A DNA stretch of 64,000 bases from Symbiodinium natans (lineage: Eukaryota > Sar > Dinophyceae > Suessiales > Symbiodiniaceae). Where the stretch lies: NCBI GenBank assembly GCA_905221605.1, contig CAJNDS010002224.1, positions 345,001 through 409,000 of the forward strand, written 5' to 3'. Below are positions 51,835-62,803 of the stretch, piece by piece. The notes beneath the pieces were generated by a model. The model saw nothing but the letters and a program-made list of their open reading frames with translations, searched no databases and was not told the origin of the DNA. The first letter of the stretch is position 1, and each line of letters begins with the position of its first letter. Both the position numbers and the translations under genes were made by a program.

Positions 51835-54800
51835 CTGTGCAACTCATGCTCTCAATGGAATTTCAATGGCATGACTAGCTACATGCACGCCTGCCCCGGG
51901 CCATGAGGTTGTTCAGGGCAGCATCAGCTCGGATCGTGCTGACAAACCGCCCTCTGAGCTGCGTCTTGGCTTCCCTTAGCTGGTGCACGCAGACCCGTAC
52001 GCATGAGCAGGGCAGGCGTACAAGAGCAGCTGAGCAAAGCACACACTTGGCACATCGTTCTCGCAGGCTGAAGTTTGCGTGCTCAACAGCTCATCATAGC
52101 ACTGCTGGTACTCGGTTCGACGAGTTTTCATCTCCTCAACCAGCCTGTGCAGGTGGACATGCGGGAGAAGCACGTGGTTCAAAGGTCATCGATGATGACA
52201 AGGGGCTTGTTTGCACGATCAAGGTTGAAGCCTTCCAGCTTCTCCTAAGTACTCAAGTCCATGAGAGCATGTCTGTGCACATGCATGTTATGCGACATGT
52301 CGTCTACTTCGATCATGTACACATGCCCATCATGAAGCTATAGAGGCTCCATCATTTCATCAGCCTTGTCCAGCTTCCTGCCCACAAAGTCGATGTACGT
52401 AGCCAGCAAGCCTGTCAACAACATCGATCGTCTCACGTGTACGTGCCTGCTGCCTGCGAAGGCATGGTCATGGCCATGGCATGATATATGCATATGCTAG
52501 CTGAGGCACTGTATGGATCCTGATTCTGCTGCAGCGTGGGCAAGACCGGTGTCTTGGCTGCCTTAGCCGACTGCGCTGCCGTAGCCGCCATAGTCATCGA
52601 GGGATCCGCATTCTGCCTGGGTTCACATGTACGTATATACGTAGATATATATATATATATATATATATAGCTAGGTATATTCTGGATCGCTATCGGGAAC
52701 AATGATGTACGTGTATATATATATATATATATATATCCAGGATGTATATTTATAGATAATGTATATATATATATATATATCATTACAGTATTAATATATA
52801 TATATATATACGTACATATATATACACGTACATAATATAACTGCATGCATGCATGATTTCACGTGCACATGTGTGAGTGCCAGTGAGAGAAGCTTAGGCC
52901 ATGTCATCAAGGCAGCATCACGGCCCATGTCCATGCTAAGGACCATTTCGCTTTGCTCAGCCTGCAAATGCCACGCCATGTGCATGGATGCGTGCGTGCA
53001 TGCATGTTCGATGTAGAACCCCCTCAGCCTCAACGGACATGCTTCCCTTCTGCTCGATCTTGTTTGTCTTCGTGTCTTTGAAATTGAATCCTTCCGAAAC
53101 CACTGCTTTCCACTCATCCTGGCCATGCTCCAGCGACTTTCGAATCTGGCCCCGGAGCTCTGCCTGCTGCTTAGAGTAAGCGATCATCTCCCTTAGATTT
53201 GCGCATGGTATGGGAACACACGCAGCATGCCACGTGCACTAGCTAACTAGCATCGGGCCCAGCCGCTCGCTCCAGCCGTGGATCTTCTCCAGAATGGCTG
53301 CATTCACATAGCCGCCTGAAAGATTGGTTTCCTGGGACTGTTCCTGGGTCTTGGTGATGGCCAGCTCCACATTCTTGAAGTCACCATGCTCCTTCAGGAG
53401 CTCGTAGACCTTCTTTCCTCGAGGGCTCATGTACCATGCATGCATGAATATGCAACGTGATCACATGCATCTTGCGACGTGCATGCCTGCAAAGTGCATG
53501 AACATGCAATGCGAGCTAAGGATCGACCGTCTGCGCCTTCCCAAATGTCGCGAAGCATTTGGGAGGCGGCTCTCCCGCGCTTCTTGTTCTGGAAGTATCG
53601 GTTCATCCTGCACGCAGCACATGTCAAAATTCAAGTCAGCATGCACGTGGCCTGTGTGATATGCATGGCCGAAAATATATAGACTGCATGCAGATGCAAA
53701 TGCAAACGGACATGCACATGGCGCATTTTGCAATCCGAGCGCATGGAATGCGTGAAGCACAAGCATAGTGCACTATGGTACCCATGATTGCAAGGCATCT
53801 TCTGCAGAGCTAATGCACACATGCCGTACACGTACTGTCAAAATGCATATGCGTATGCCTTGGCTTCATGGACGTGAAACTTGATCACGGTGGGCCTTTC
53901 TTCCGTGCCGGGTCTTCGCCCCATTGTCCCCACTCTTTACTCTCACCTTTATAGCCGCACTGCTTCCACTGCTGGTGGCATTCTCTACAATAGTGGTGCT
54001 GGTGATCCAGGCAAAACCTACCCTTCAGGTTGAAACGCGAGCAGAACTTGTCCGTGCACTTGTCCCATTGGGTCTGACACAGCCGCGGCGTGTCCACACG
54101 AACTGGAGGAGGTGGTGGCACAATGCGGCTGAACGGGTCCAGGTTCGTAGGCATGGCCTTGACTGGCGGAGGATACGCGGGTGGAGTAGGCTTGAGCTTC
54201 GTGGGAGCGGACTTGCAGCCGATGCCATCATCTCCATCCGTCTTGCGTTTCTTGGTCACGTGACTGTCCTTCATGCGTGCAGTTCATGCAAATGCACAGG
54301 ATACATGCATGCTACGCAGCTTGCAAATGAACATGTGTGCAGCCCACGTGTCATGTACATACGTTTAGGGTTGAGGGTTGAGGGTTTAGGGTTTAGGGTT
54401 TAAGGTTTAGGGTTTAGGCGGGTTTAGGGTTTAAAAACGCGGGTTTAGGGTTTAGCTGGTCTAGGTTTAGGGTTTAGGGCTTAGGGTTTAGGTATGCGTA
54501 TGCACATGTAGGCGTGTGCCCTCCTCCGGCTTCGGCTCGACGGGCTCGACGTGGGGAGGCTCTGGAACTGTCGGGATAGCAGCCGGTGCAGGCGAAGGTG
54601 GAACGCGGCCATGTTCGTGGTTGTGGCTGCTGGGGTGCTCCGTCACGGCCTCATCGCCTCGCTGAAGATTCCCCAGCTCTGGAAACAGTCGAAGCATGAG
54701 GCCATGAAGCCTGACGCATGACTCCTGGTCCAGTGTAGTCAGCCAATGCATCAATTGGCGATCGCTCCACTCATCTAAGTTTGCCATGGCCGTGGCGTGC

Positions 54801-56213
54801 TCCAGCGTGCTTGGCCGTGCTTGAAGCCCATATGTGACTGCATGCGTGCACATGATCGACACATGCATATGCGTACATGTCAAGGGGCACATGATGTCAT
54901 GCAGCACATGAAGCTCTAGACATGCGCCCGCAGTCCTCCAATAAGAGCCGTCGCTGTACATGTCCGGCACCGCATCTTCATCATCGTGGGACATGCTCCC
55001 GCTGAGATCGATCTCCAAACACTTGTGGTGCTTGATTTCCTCCTCTTCAATCCGCGCCGACTCTGCAGCGCGCTTCCTGTCCATAGCCTCAGCCCAAGCG
55101 TTGTGTAGCTCCAATGCTCGAGCTCTCTCCACATCCTCTCCAACCTCCGGGTTCGACCTTGCTGCCACACGCTCTCGTGCCTTTTGGGCCAACTTGTCTT
55201 TCAGGCTCATTTTCTGTGGCTCTGTGACAGCTGCAACCGTGGCCTTGCTGGGCATGGTCTCGGCTTCGGAGCCCGTGCGTGGGGGGATTGCAACCGTGGC
55301 CTTGCCTGACGTGGTGTTGGCTTCGCGGCCCATGCATGGGGGGATTGCAACCGTGGCCGTGGCTGACAGTGTGTTGGTTTCGGGGCCTGTGCATGGCGCG
55401 ATTGCAACCGTGGGCTTGCTTGACATGGTGTCGGCTTCGGGGCCCATGCGTGGGGCGATTGGAGTTGTGGGCTTGCTTGACCCGGTTTCGGCTTGGGGCT
55501 CTGTGCATGGGGCGATTGCAACCGTTGGCTTGCTTGACATGGTCTCGGCTTCGGGCGGCACAGTGGGCTTGCTTGAGGGGGTCTCGGGTTTGGTGGGCTT
55601 GCTTGCTGCTGGGGCCATTGCGCTTGGATCCATGGCAACTGTGTGTGGCACCATGCCTGTAACCACTGTCTCTGGCCCCAACGCCTCGTTGCTGCGTAGT
55701 TCTGTGGGCGTACCCTGCTTGCTGGGTGTTTCTGTGGGTGTGGGACTCATGCTCATGTTGAGGGTCGGGGCCTCCATGATTGCTACAGCCGAGGGGTCCG
55801 GGATAGCAGGCTTGTCCTTGTGGTGTCGGTCGGGGCTGGGCGTGGCTGGCGGGGTTCCCTGCGTTGGTGGCAGAATTGTAGAGTTTTGGGCCGTGGCAGG
55901 GGGACGGGCCAGGGAATCCGAGCTGCCTTCGGGTGATTTGAAAAGCCTTTGTGGATTCAGAGGGCTGTTCTCTTGTGTCTCTGGGGCAAAACCCGGCATG
56001 AAGGGGCCCTTGTTGGCTGCAAAATGCACAAGTCCACCTCCTGCATGAAGTGCATCATGCGAAGCCAAACACGTGCACAAGAATACATGCATGCACAGAC
56101 GTGCATATGTACATGACCATGTCTGCAGGTTCTCCTACGCCAGCAGTGGAAGGCGTGCCACTGAAGTCAAAGCCGAGCTCGGTCTGAAGCTTCCGCACAG
56201 CTTCTTGGCAAGC
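51690..56213 (-). CDS. Gag-like multi-domain protein with Lys-rich C-terminus, multi-exon
   Basis: Exons: 56118-56213, 54932-56040, 54520-54819, 53888-54268, 53528-53607, 53252-53417, 53020-53191, about 52517-52619, 52348-52411, about 52181-52244, 52045-52144, 51892-51974, 51690-51834 (stop TAG at 51690-51692). Order of regions: helical KACQEAVRKLQTEL; a long Pro/Thr/Ser region with about eight copies of a SSKPTVAIAPC..GPEA repeat; coiled coil (KDKLAQKARERVAARSN); Cys/His-rich block CTDKFCSRFNLKGRFCLDHQ, HHYCRECHQQWKQCG; KKVYELLKEHGDFKNVELAI with ETNLSGGYVNAAILEK; AYSKQQAELRGQIRKSL; final RLIRAPKIDKKKDKKEEGEK and KKGKKARK. The modules resemble proteins linked to dinoflagellate retroelements. 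Several phases agree (for example 53607 to 53020), some do not, so exons are incomplete. Confidence 0.68.
52640..52830. repeat. (TA)n microsatellites
   Basis: Four TA runs separated by short unique pieces, inside the intron between exons 53020-53191 and 52517-52619. Similar TA runs at 61010-61030, 61500-61530, 62750-62800 and 63920-63940 also lie in introns. Confidence 0.95.
53252..53417 (-). CDS. Exon with KKVYELLKEHGDF module
   Basis: TCGAG|GA acceptor; KKVYELLKEHGDFKNVELAI, TKTQEQSQETNLSGGYVN, KIHGWSERLG; GC donor (AT|GCTAG). Joins 53528-53607 and 53020-53191 in phase. Confidence 0.75.
53888..54268 (-). CDS. Exon with Cys/His-rich probable zinc-binding block
   Basis: GAAG|G acceptor; DSHVTKKRKTDGDDGIG, a Pro-rich linker, then eight Cys and three His within about 45 residues, ending GEDPARKKGP. 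Ends at a TGA unless the GTGATC donor is used. Confidence 0.65.
54363..54495 (+). repeat. Isolated TTTAGGG cluster in the CATG-rich half
   Basis: About 14 degenerate TTTAGGG units in the intron between exons 54520-54819 and 53888-54268; the only such block right of 47.6 kb. Confidence 0.95.
54932..56040 (-). CDS. Large repeat-bearing exon of the gag-like protein
   Basis: Open for about 370 codons. Tandem repeats of roughly 17-23 residues built on (S/K)(S/A)(K/T)(P/A)TVA(I/V)(A/P)PC..GPEA.T; then a charged coiled coil with DDEDAVPDMYSDGSYW at the end. GC donor at 54931. Confidence 0.75.
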
Positions 56214-56869
56214 CTTAGATAGATCATGCGTAGATACATATGAGAGGAAATTCGAAAAAGAGAAACCCATGCACATGCCATGCAAACGCAAAGTACATGC
56301 ATGCACAAGGGACCAGGATTTGTGCATCGATCGTGGAAGCTGCAGGAGTTGCGTTGGCAATCATGCCCAGCCCTTCATCAAGGCTCTCACATGATCGTGA
56401 CATGGCAGCAGGTCGACCTGAAGTGACCTCCTAGAAGTAGAGCCCAGAGACTGTGTCCACACATGCATGGCATGCAGCAGGCAGCATGTCATGACATAGC
56501 CACTCATGTTCGTGCACGTACTGACATGTAGCAGGGCATCACATGCACTCGTGACTTTTTTTTGCATAAGACCAAGGACGACCAAGGTGCAGCTCTACAT
56601 CGAGGCCCGGGAAGCACCTGGCGGATTCTATGTTTTACTTGTTTTCATTGTTTTTGGGATTTGCGGGAGTTTGCGGGTTTTTGCGGGAAAGTTGCGGGTT
56701 TTTGCGGGTTATTTGCGGGTGAAACTCGGCAAACTATTTTGTGTTTTTTCAGAAACATAGCTAAAGCTGAACTTGCGTTTTTTGCGGGTTGTTGACAGGG
56801 CAAGGCTGCATGTCAAACTACATATCGAAAACAACGTACTTAGTGCTTCCATGCATTCCCTACACATGT

Positions 56870-57035
56870 TCTCTTTCAAAGGAAATTGACACAGAAAGAC
56901 AAAAAGAGAGATAGAGAGAGAGAGAGAGAGAGATAGAGATAAGAAAGAGAAAGAGCAAAAGAAAGAGAAAGAGAAAGAGAAAATACAGATAAGGATAAAA
57001 ACAAAGGGAGAGAAATAAACAAAAAGATGAAGAAC

Positions 57036-57080
<45 letters not shown>
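56870..57080. repeat. GA-rich microsatellite
   Basis: (GA)n, (AAAGAG)n and related purine repeats leading into the heptamer array. Confidence 0.9.
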
Positions 57081-57081
<1 letters not shown>

Positions 57082-57129
57082 GGGAGAAAGAGAAAGAGCA
57101 AGAGCAGGAGAAGGAGAAGGAGAAGGAGA

Positions 57130-58172
57130 AGAGAAAGCGAAAGAGGAAAGAGGAAAGAGGAAAGAGGAAAGAGGAAAAAAAACAAAGAGGAAAGAGGAAA
57201 GAGGAAAGAGGAAAGAGGAAAGAGGAAAAAGGAAAGAGGAAAGAGGAAAGAGGAAAGAGGACAGAGGACAGAGGACAGAGGACAGAGGAAAGAGGACAGA
57301 GGAAAGAGGAAAGAGGAAAGCTAGAGGAAAAAGGGAAGGGGGAAGGGGAAAGAGGAAAGAGGAAAGAGGAAAGAGGAAAGAGGAAAGAGGAAAGAGGAAA
57401 GAGGAAAGAGGAAAGAGGACAGAGGAAAGAGGGAAGAGGGAAGAGGGAAGAGGGAAGAGGCTTCCTTCTTCCCTCTTCCCTCTTCCCTCTTTCCTCTGTC
57501 CTCTTTCCTTTTTCCTCTTTCCTCTTTCCTCTTTCCTCTTTCCTCTTTCCTCTTTCCTGTTTCCTGTTTCCTGTTTCCTGTTTCCTGTTTCCTCTTTCCT
57601 CTTTCCTCTTTCCTCTTTCCTCTTTCCTCTTTCCTCTTTCCTCTTTCCTCTTTCCTCTTTCCTCTTTACTCTTTCCTCTTTCCTCTTTCCTCTTTCCTCT
57701 TTCCTCTTTCCTCTTTCCTCTTTCCTCTTTCCTCTTCCCCCTTCCCCCTTCCCGTCTTTCCTCTTTCCTCTTTCCTCTTTCCTCTTTCCTCTTTCCTCTT
57801 TCCTCTTTCCTCTTTCCTCTTTCCTCTTTCCTCTTTCCTCTTTCCTCTTTCCTCTTTCCTCTTTCCTCTTTCCTCTTTCCTCTTTCCTCTTTCCTCTTTC
57901 CTCTGTCCTCTTTCCTCTTTCCTCTTTCCTCTTTCCTCTTTCATCTTTCCTCTTTTTTTTTTTTTTTTTTTACTTTTTCCTTTTTCCTCTTTCCTCTTTC
58001 CTCTTTCCTCTGTCCCCCTTCCCTTTTTCCTCTAGCTTTCCTCTTTCCTCTTTCCTCTTTCCTCTTTCCTCTTTCCTCTTTCCTCTTTCCTCTTTCCTCT
58101 TTCCTCTTTCCTCTTTCCTCTTTCCTCTTTCCCCGTTCCTCGGTCCTCGTTCTTCTTTCCTCTTTCCTCTAG
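57130..58172. repeat. Strand-switching heptamer array (GAGGAAA)n then (TTTCCTC)n
   Basis: About 330 bp of GAGGAAA units turn at 57461-57471 (GGCTTCCTTCTT) into about 700 bp of TTTCCTC units. The arms are complementary, so the whole is a giant imperfect palindrome with purine and pyrimidine strands. The 381-codon plus ORF across it is an artefact. T20 at 57953-57972. Confidence 0.97.
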
Positions 58173-58439
58173 AGAACCAGCGAGACAGAGAGACACCGCG
58201 AAAGAGATAAAAACCAAGAGATTATACATACATCGATAGAGATACAGAAAGATAAGAGGTAAAAAAGAAAAAAAGTAAGGCGAAAAAGCCAATGAGAATG
58301 GGCTAAAGGCGGAGACAGTGAGCGAGAGGCAGGGAGAGAAGAGAGAGCCAAAGAAGCGGATATAAAAACAGAGGAAATTACAAGAAAGTATAAGAGAAGG
58401 CTCCAACCTGGGAGACCCCAAAGACCGCAAAGAGATAAA

Positions 58440-58445
58440 AAGAAA

Positions 58446-58522
<77 letters not shown>

Positions 58523-58600
58523 AAGAAAGACAGAGAGAAAGACAGAGAGAAAGACAGAGAGGGAGACAAAAGAAAGAGAGAAGGACAGAAAGAAGAGAGA
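58440..58600. repeat. (GA)n / (GACA)n microsatellite
   Basis: GAGAGA and GACAGACA runs; no coding evidence from 58172 to 58870. Confidence 0.95.
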
Positions 58601-58869
58601 TAAAGATCACACCCGTCCAGCCTGATTCCACCCCACGCCAGCGGAGTCCAGGGACTTGGAAAGGAATGGGATGGTGCGATTGCAAAACCTAAGCCGGCAG
58701 CATGGATCCATGCACAGCATGCCGTGGCCACGGAACATGTTTGGGGTAGCACACGTACATGTACATACATATGCCATATAAGACATCGCACGTGCTCAGA
58801 CAACATGTGCATGTACATCGTGTTTGACATGCACGTGGCAGGGCATGTGTGAGGCCATGTTGAACTTGC

Positions 58870-61800
58870 AGGCTGCTTTCCGTCCTACACGTTTGCCTGA
58901 CCTAGCGGTTGCGATGGCACCGGGCCTATTGCCACCCCGCACAGATCGTTGGCCGGGTCTGGGGCCGATCATGCTACGTTGTCCTGGCACAGCCTTTTGA
59001 AGCCAACGCCTCCAGCCCGCGGGGGGGTATGACAGCACGCACTACGAGCTAATGTGCGCATGCTGGGAGGCTTGGAGCCAGGGTCTTTTGTGGGAACCCA
59101 CGCAAGCAACGTGCATGATCTCCACAGGGAGGCCGTTAAGCATGTACATATATATATATATGCATGCAAGTAGCCGCGTGTACTTCTTGCTCAAACTCAT
59201 CCAGCACAGTAGTCCATGCTTGTGGCATGCGAAGCCGTTTGTTCTGCTTGAGGTAGACGTACACCCCCCATAAGTCCGCATCTGGCCAGAGGTCGTCATA
59301 GTCCACGACCCTCAATGATCCAAAAATCTCCCAATCAGCTTCATGAGCAGCAACACCTCGCTTTTGGCGAAGTACTGGATCTGGTTTATCACACACGTGA
59401 TCGTAGATCTCCAGAAGCTTCCTGCCGAACCCAGCAGGGTAGGACCTCGAAGTTGAGACTATCGTGGAATGGTGCACTAGATATCGAGCATGTCCTGCAG
59501 CATGCATGCAGTTAAGCTTCTGTGACCCCTTCAACTCGCGGCGCTTTCCAGTGTATGTCTGCTTTCCATGCTTATTTGTCTTGCGACCTGAACCAGGGCA
59601 TGATCGATCATGTAAGTATATCACACGTGATGATGTACCAGATGCACTCATGCTCTTCATGTTTGCCGCCAAGCTTCTGACAAGGGACTTGCTGCCAGAA
59701 AGTAGTCGGAAAGGTTTCCGTAGAATGCCAGCATCCTGCATGCAATGTGTTGTAAGGCGTGCGATAGCCAGCAAGAGCTAGAAGACGAAGGGGCATGGGC
59801 ATGCTGAGACTGCATGAAGGCCATGGTCGTGCTTGCAATAACAGACTTAGCTGAGGTCATGGCTAGTAGCTGCAGGAGTCGGGAGCATGATGACCAACAT
59901 ACCGTTCTCTTGGGAGTAGCACTCCCGTGATGCATCATCCAGAATCCAATGCGGAATATCTCAGTGGGCAGAAACCATGCAGCCCAGTGCAAACCTCGAA
60001 CCACATGCATGCACGGACATCATGCGTGCCAAGGTACAAATGCCACCCGATTGCATAGCCACTCAAAGCGCGGATGCCGTGGAAAAACAGCCCTGGAACC
60101 GGACGGCTGTTCGACCAGCACAATGGCATGGACGGCAAGGGAGATCAGGAGCAAAGCCACAACCCTGGTCATGTTCATGGCATGCATGTTGTGATTCAAT
60201 GCACATGTATGCTGCGTGATATATGTTTTTCAGCTAAAGGGCCGTGATACCATCATCGTGCCATCTCGCACGAAGGCATGTGAAGTGTTTCCGAACATGT
60301 TGAGCTCATTGCGGCCATGTGTGGCAGAGGACACTTGCGTCCAGGAAGAACAAACCGGGGCATACACATGCAGAGCTCCTGGGGTGGAGCAGAGGGCAGC
60401 AGTGACTGCGCACCTTGCAAGATCGCGACTATATGCGCACACGGCTCGACGCGCCATGTTCCCATGTGCATGCAGTCAAGAAGCGCAAAGCCCGAAGGCT
60501 GTAATACATCCATTGATCTCGTGTACTCAACATCGAAGGAGAATACAGCTTTGCCTGACTCCTTAAAGACTCGGGATATCGCAGCTCTTCCAGCAAAGTA
60601 TTCCACCAGTTGGAATTTTGGAACCAGGTCAACATTGTCTGTGAGAATCAGCAAGACAACCTTAGGACATGTAGTGTGTGGTATGCGAGATTCCAGCATG
60701 CGCATGTATCGCAGATCCGTGAGACCAAGACACGATGGCAATCAGGACCTGATCGCAACATGTACATGACATGGGCATTGCATGGTATAAAAGGCATGAT
60801 CCCTGTGCATGGCAGGCCTTTGGCGCTCGAACTTGTGCAAGCAGGGCGACAATGGACTCTGACCGGTGTGACGGCATGGCTACGCAGCTCGGCACAAGTG
60901 TGCAAAATGTAGCCGGTACATGTACATGGGGCATAAATACCCTGAGCCCATATGATTGCATGGCATGCAGAAGTGCACTCAGATGCAGTACATGCACGGA
61001 GTTGCAATATATATATATATATAATATATATAAACAGCATGCGTTTAAACACAAAACATGCCAGCTCACCACTTGAGCTTGCCAGTCGGCTAGCCCATTT
61101 TTCCGGCATCCCAGGTTCAGGATCCGGCTACGATCGACCTGCAAACCAGACAAAGACACAAGTGTATAGGTGTTATGTGTACGTCTGTATGCAGCAGGCA
61201 GTACCGGTCATGATATGCCTTTTGGTCACAGCCCGGAATCAGTCAATGCACACGCTGGGTGGGAATTAGCACCATGTTCAACGCTGCATGGCTCATGCAA
61301 GCACATGTACGTACAAGGGCAAAAGCACGTGGTGAAAAACACATGCGGCCCAGGAGTCTAGCAACTTCAAGCAGCTAAAACGCTTGACAACATGTACAAT
61401 GCAGGTTCAAATCCGCGTGGTTATTGGATGCAAAGCCCCACCAAGGCGGCTAGTCCATAGCTTTGTAAGCCTCAGAAGCACGGAGCACTCATATATGTAC
61501 GTATATATATATATATATATATATATTAACATGATTTTTGATGCTACGTGAGATGTGTACACACGTGCCATGAACATACAACACATGCACATGACGTATG
61601 CATGTTTAATGCTGATAAGACGCAGCACGTGCCTGCTCTTTGCATTGTTCCTCAGGAAATCCCTGCCCTTCGGCCCTGGTGTATGCCTCATGGTAGGCAG
61701 TCGACTTGCGGCTTTTTTTCAGTCTTGCTGCCTCCTTGACTGGGTCATCCAAAGGCTGTCCACGGGTTCGACTGGAGGGCTGGGGTGGGGTCCTTGCCGC

Positions 61801-62755
61801 AGTGGCCTTGGCCTTTGCTTTTGCCTTTGCTTTTGTCTTCGGTGACGCCTTTGGCTTGGCGGTGGCAGTGGACTTGCTGGGCTGGGAGCTGCAATTGCTT
61901 GGCTTGGCAGTGGCCTTTCGATTGGTCTTGGGCTTGTCCTTGTTTTGGTCTTTGTTTGCAGGGATCGTGGCATCAGGCTCTTGGGTCTGGGGGTTGTTTC
62001 TCCTCTTCTTCGCACACGCCACATCGTGAGGCTCGCCACGTCGTGCTCGCTTGTTCTTGCTTTTCTTGCCTCCCTTGGACAGACGCTTCTTCTTCTGTTG
62101 GGTCTTCTTGGTCGGCTTTTTTTCGCTGGCCTTCTTCTTCTTCTTCAATGTCTTCTTCTTCTTCGACTGAACTTCCTCATTGTCGGCTTGACCGTGGCAA
62201 TCAGCAGCAGGCTTCGGCCCTCGCGAAGGATCCAAGCAGGAACTGAGACCATCCCAGCCCTCTGGCTGCTCAACCTCCACGAACTCATGAGCTTTCTTGC
62301 ATGCCATGTCGTGCTTAGCCTTGTCCACCCAATCAGCCTTCCGCTCACACTCGGTGGACGGAACACAGGCCGACCCCTTCCGCTGATCCGCAGAGCGCGC
62401 TCTCATGCCGGCCAACCATTGCCCAGTCAGGCCCAGGGCCGGACTTTGCACCTTCGTCGCCGGGATGTGCGCAGGGGGCTCGTGAGGACACGGTCCGGAA
62501 AGGGCTGCTTGCTCACACAGCCGTGGCATCATGATGCTTGTCCCCCTCCACCAAGGCTTCATCATGATCATCGCCAAGATCTTGCACACAGGGGGGCTTG
62601 TCCTTTTCATCCACAGCCGGCGACCCTTCGGCCACAGCATGCCCAAGCATGTCGGCGGAGGGCATGAGGCAAGGGGGGTGCTCCTTCATGCATGCATGCA
62701 ATCGCAAGCAGACACGTGCTCAACATAATGATTGGAGCTAGCACATGTTCTATAT

Positions 62756-62803
<48 letters not shown>

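Noticed and set aside
57027-58172. 381-codon ORF rich in Lys/Glu then Ser/Phe/Leu
   Set aside because: Direct translation of a 7-bp simple repeat that switches strand; open in other frames as well.
61407-61691. Tyr/Ile-rich ORF
   Set aside because: Spans a TA microsatellite and CATG-rich intron; no exon features.
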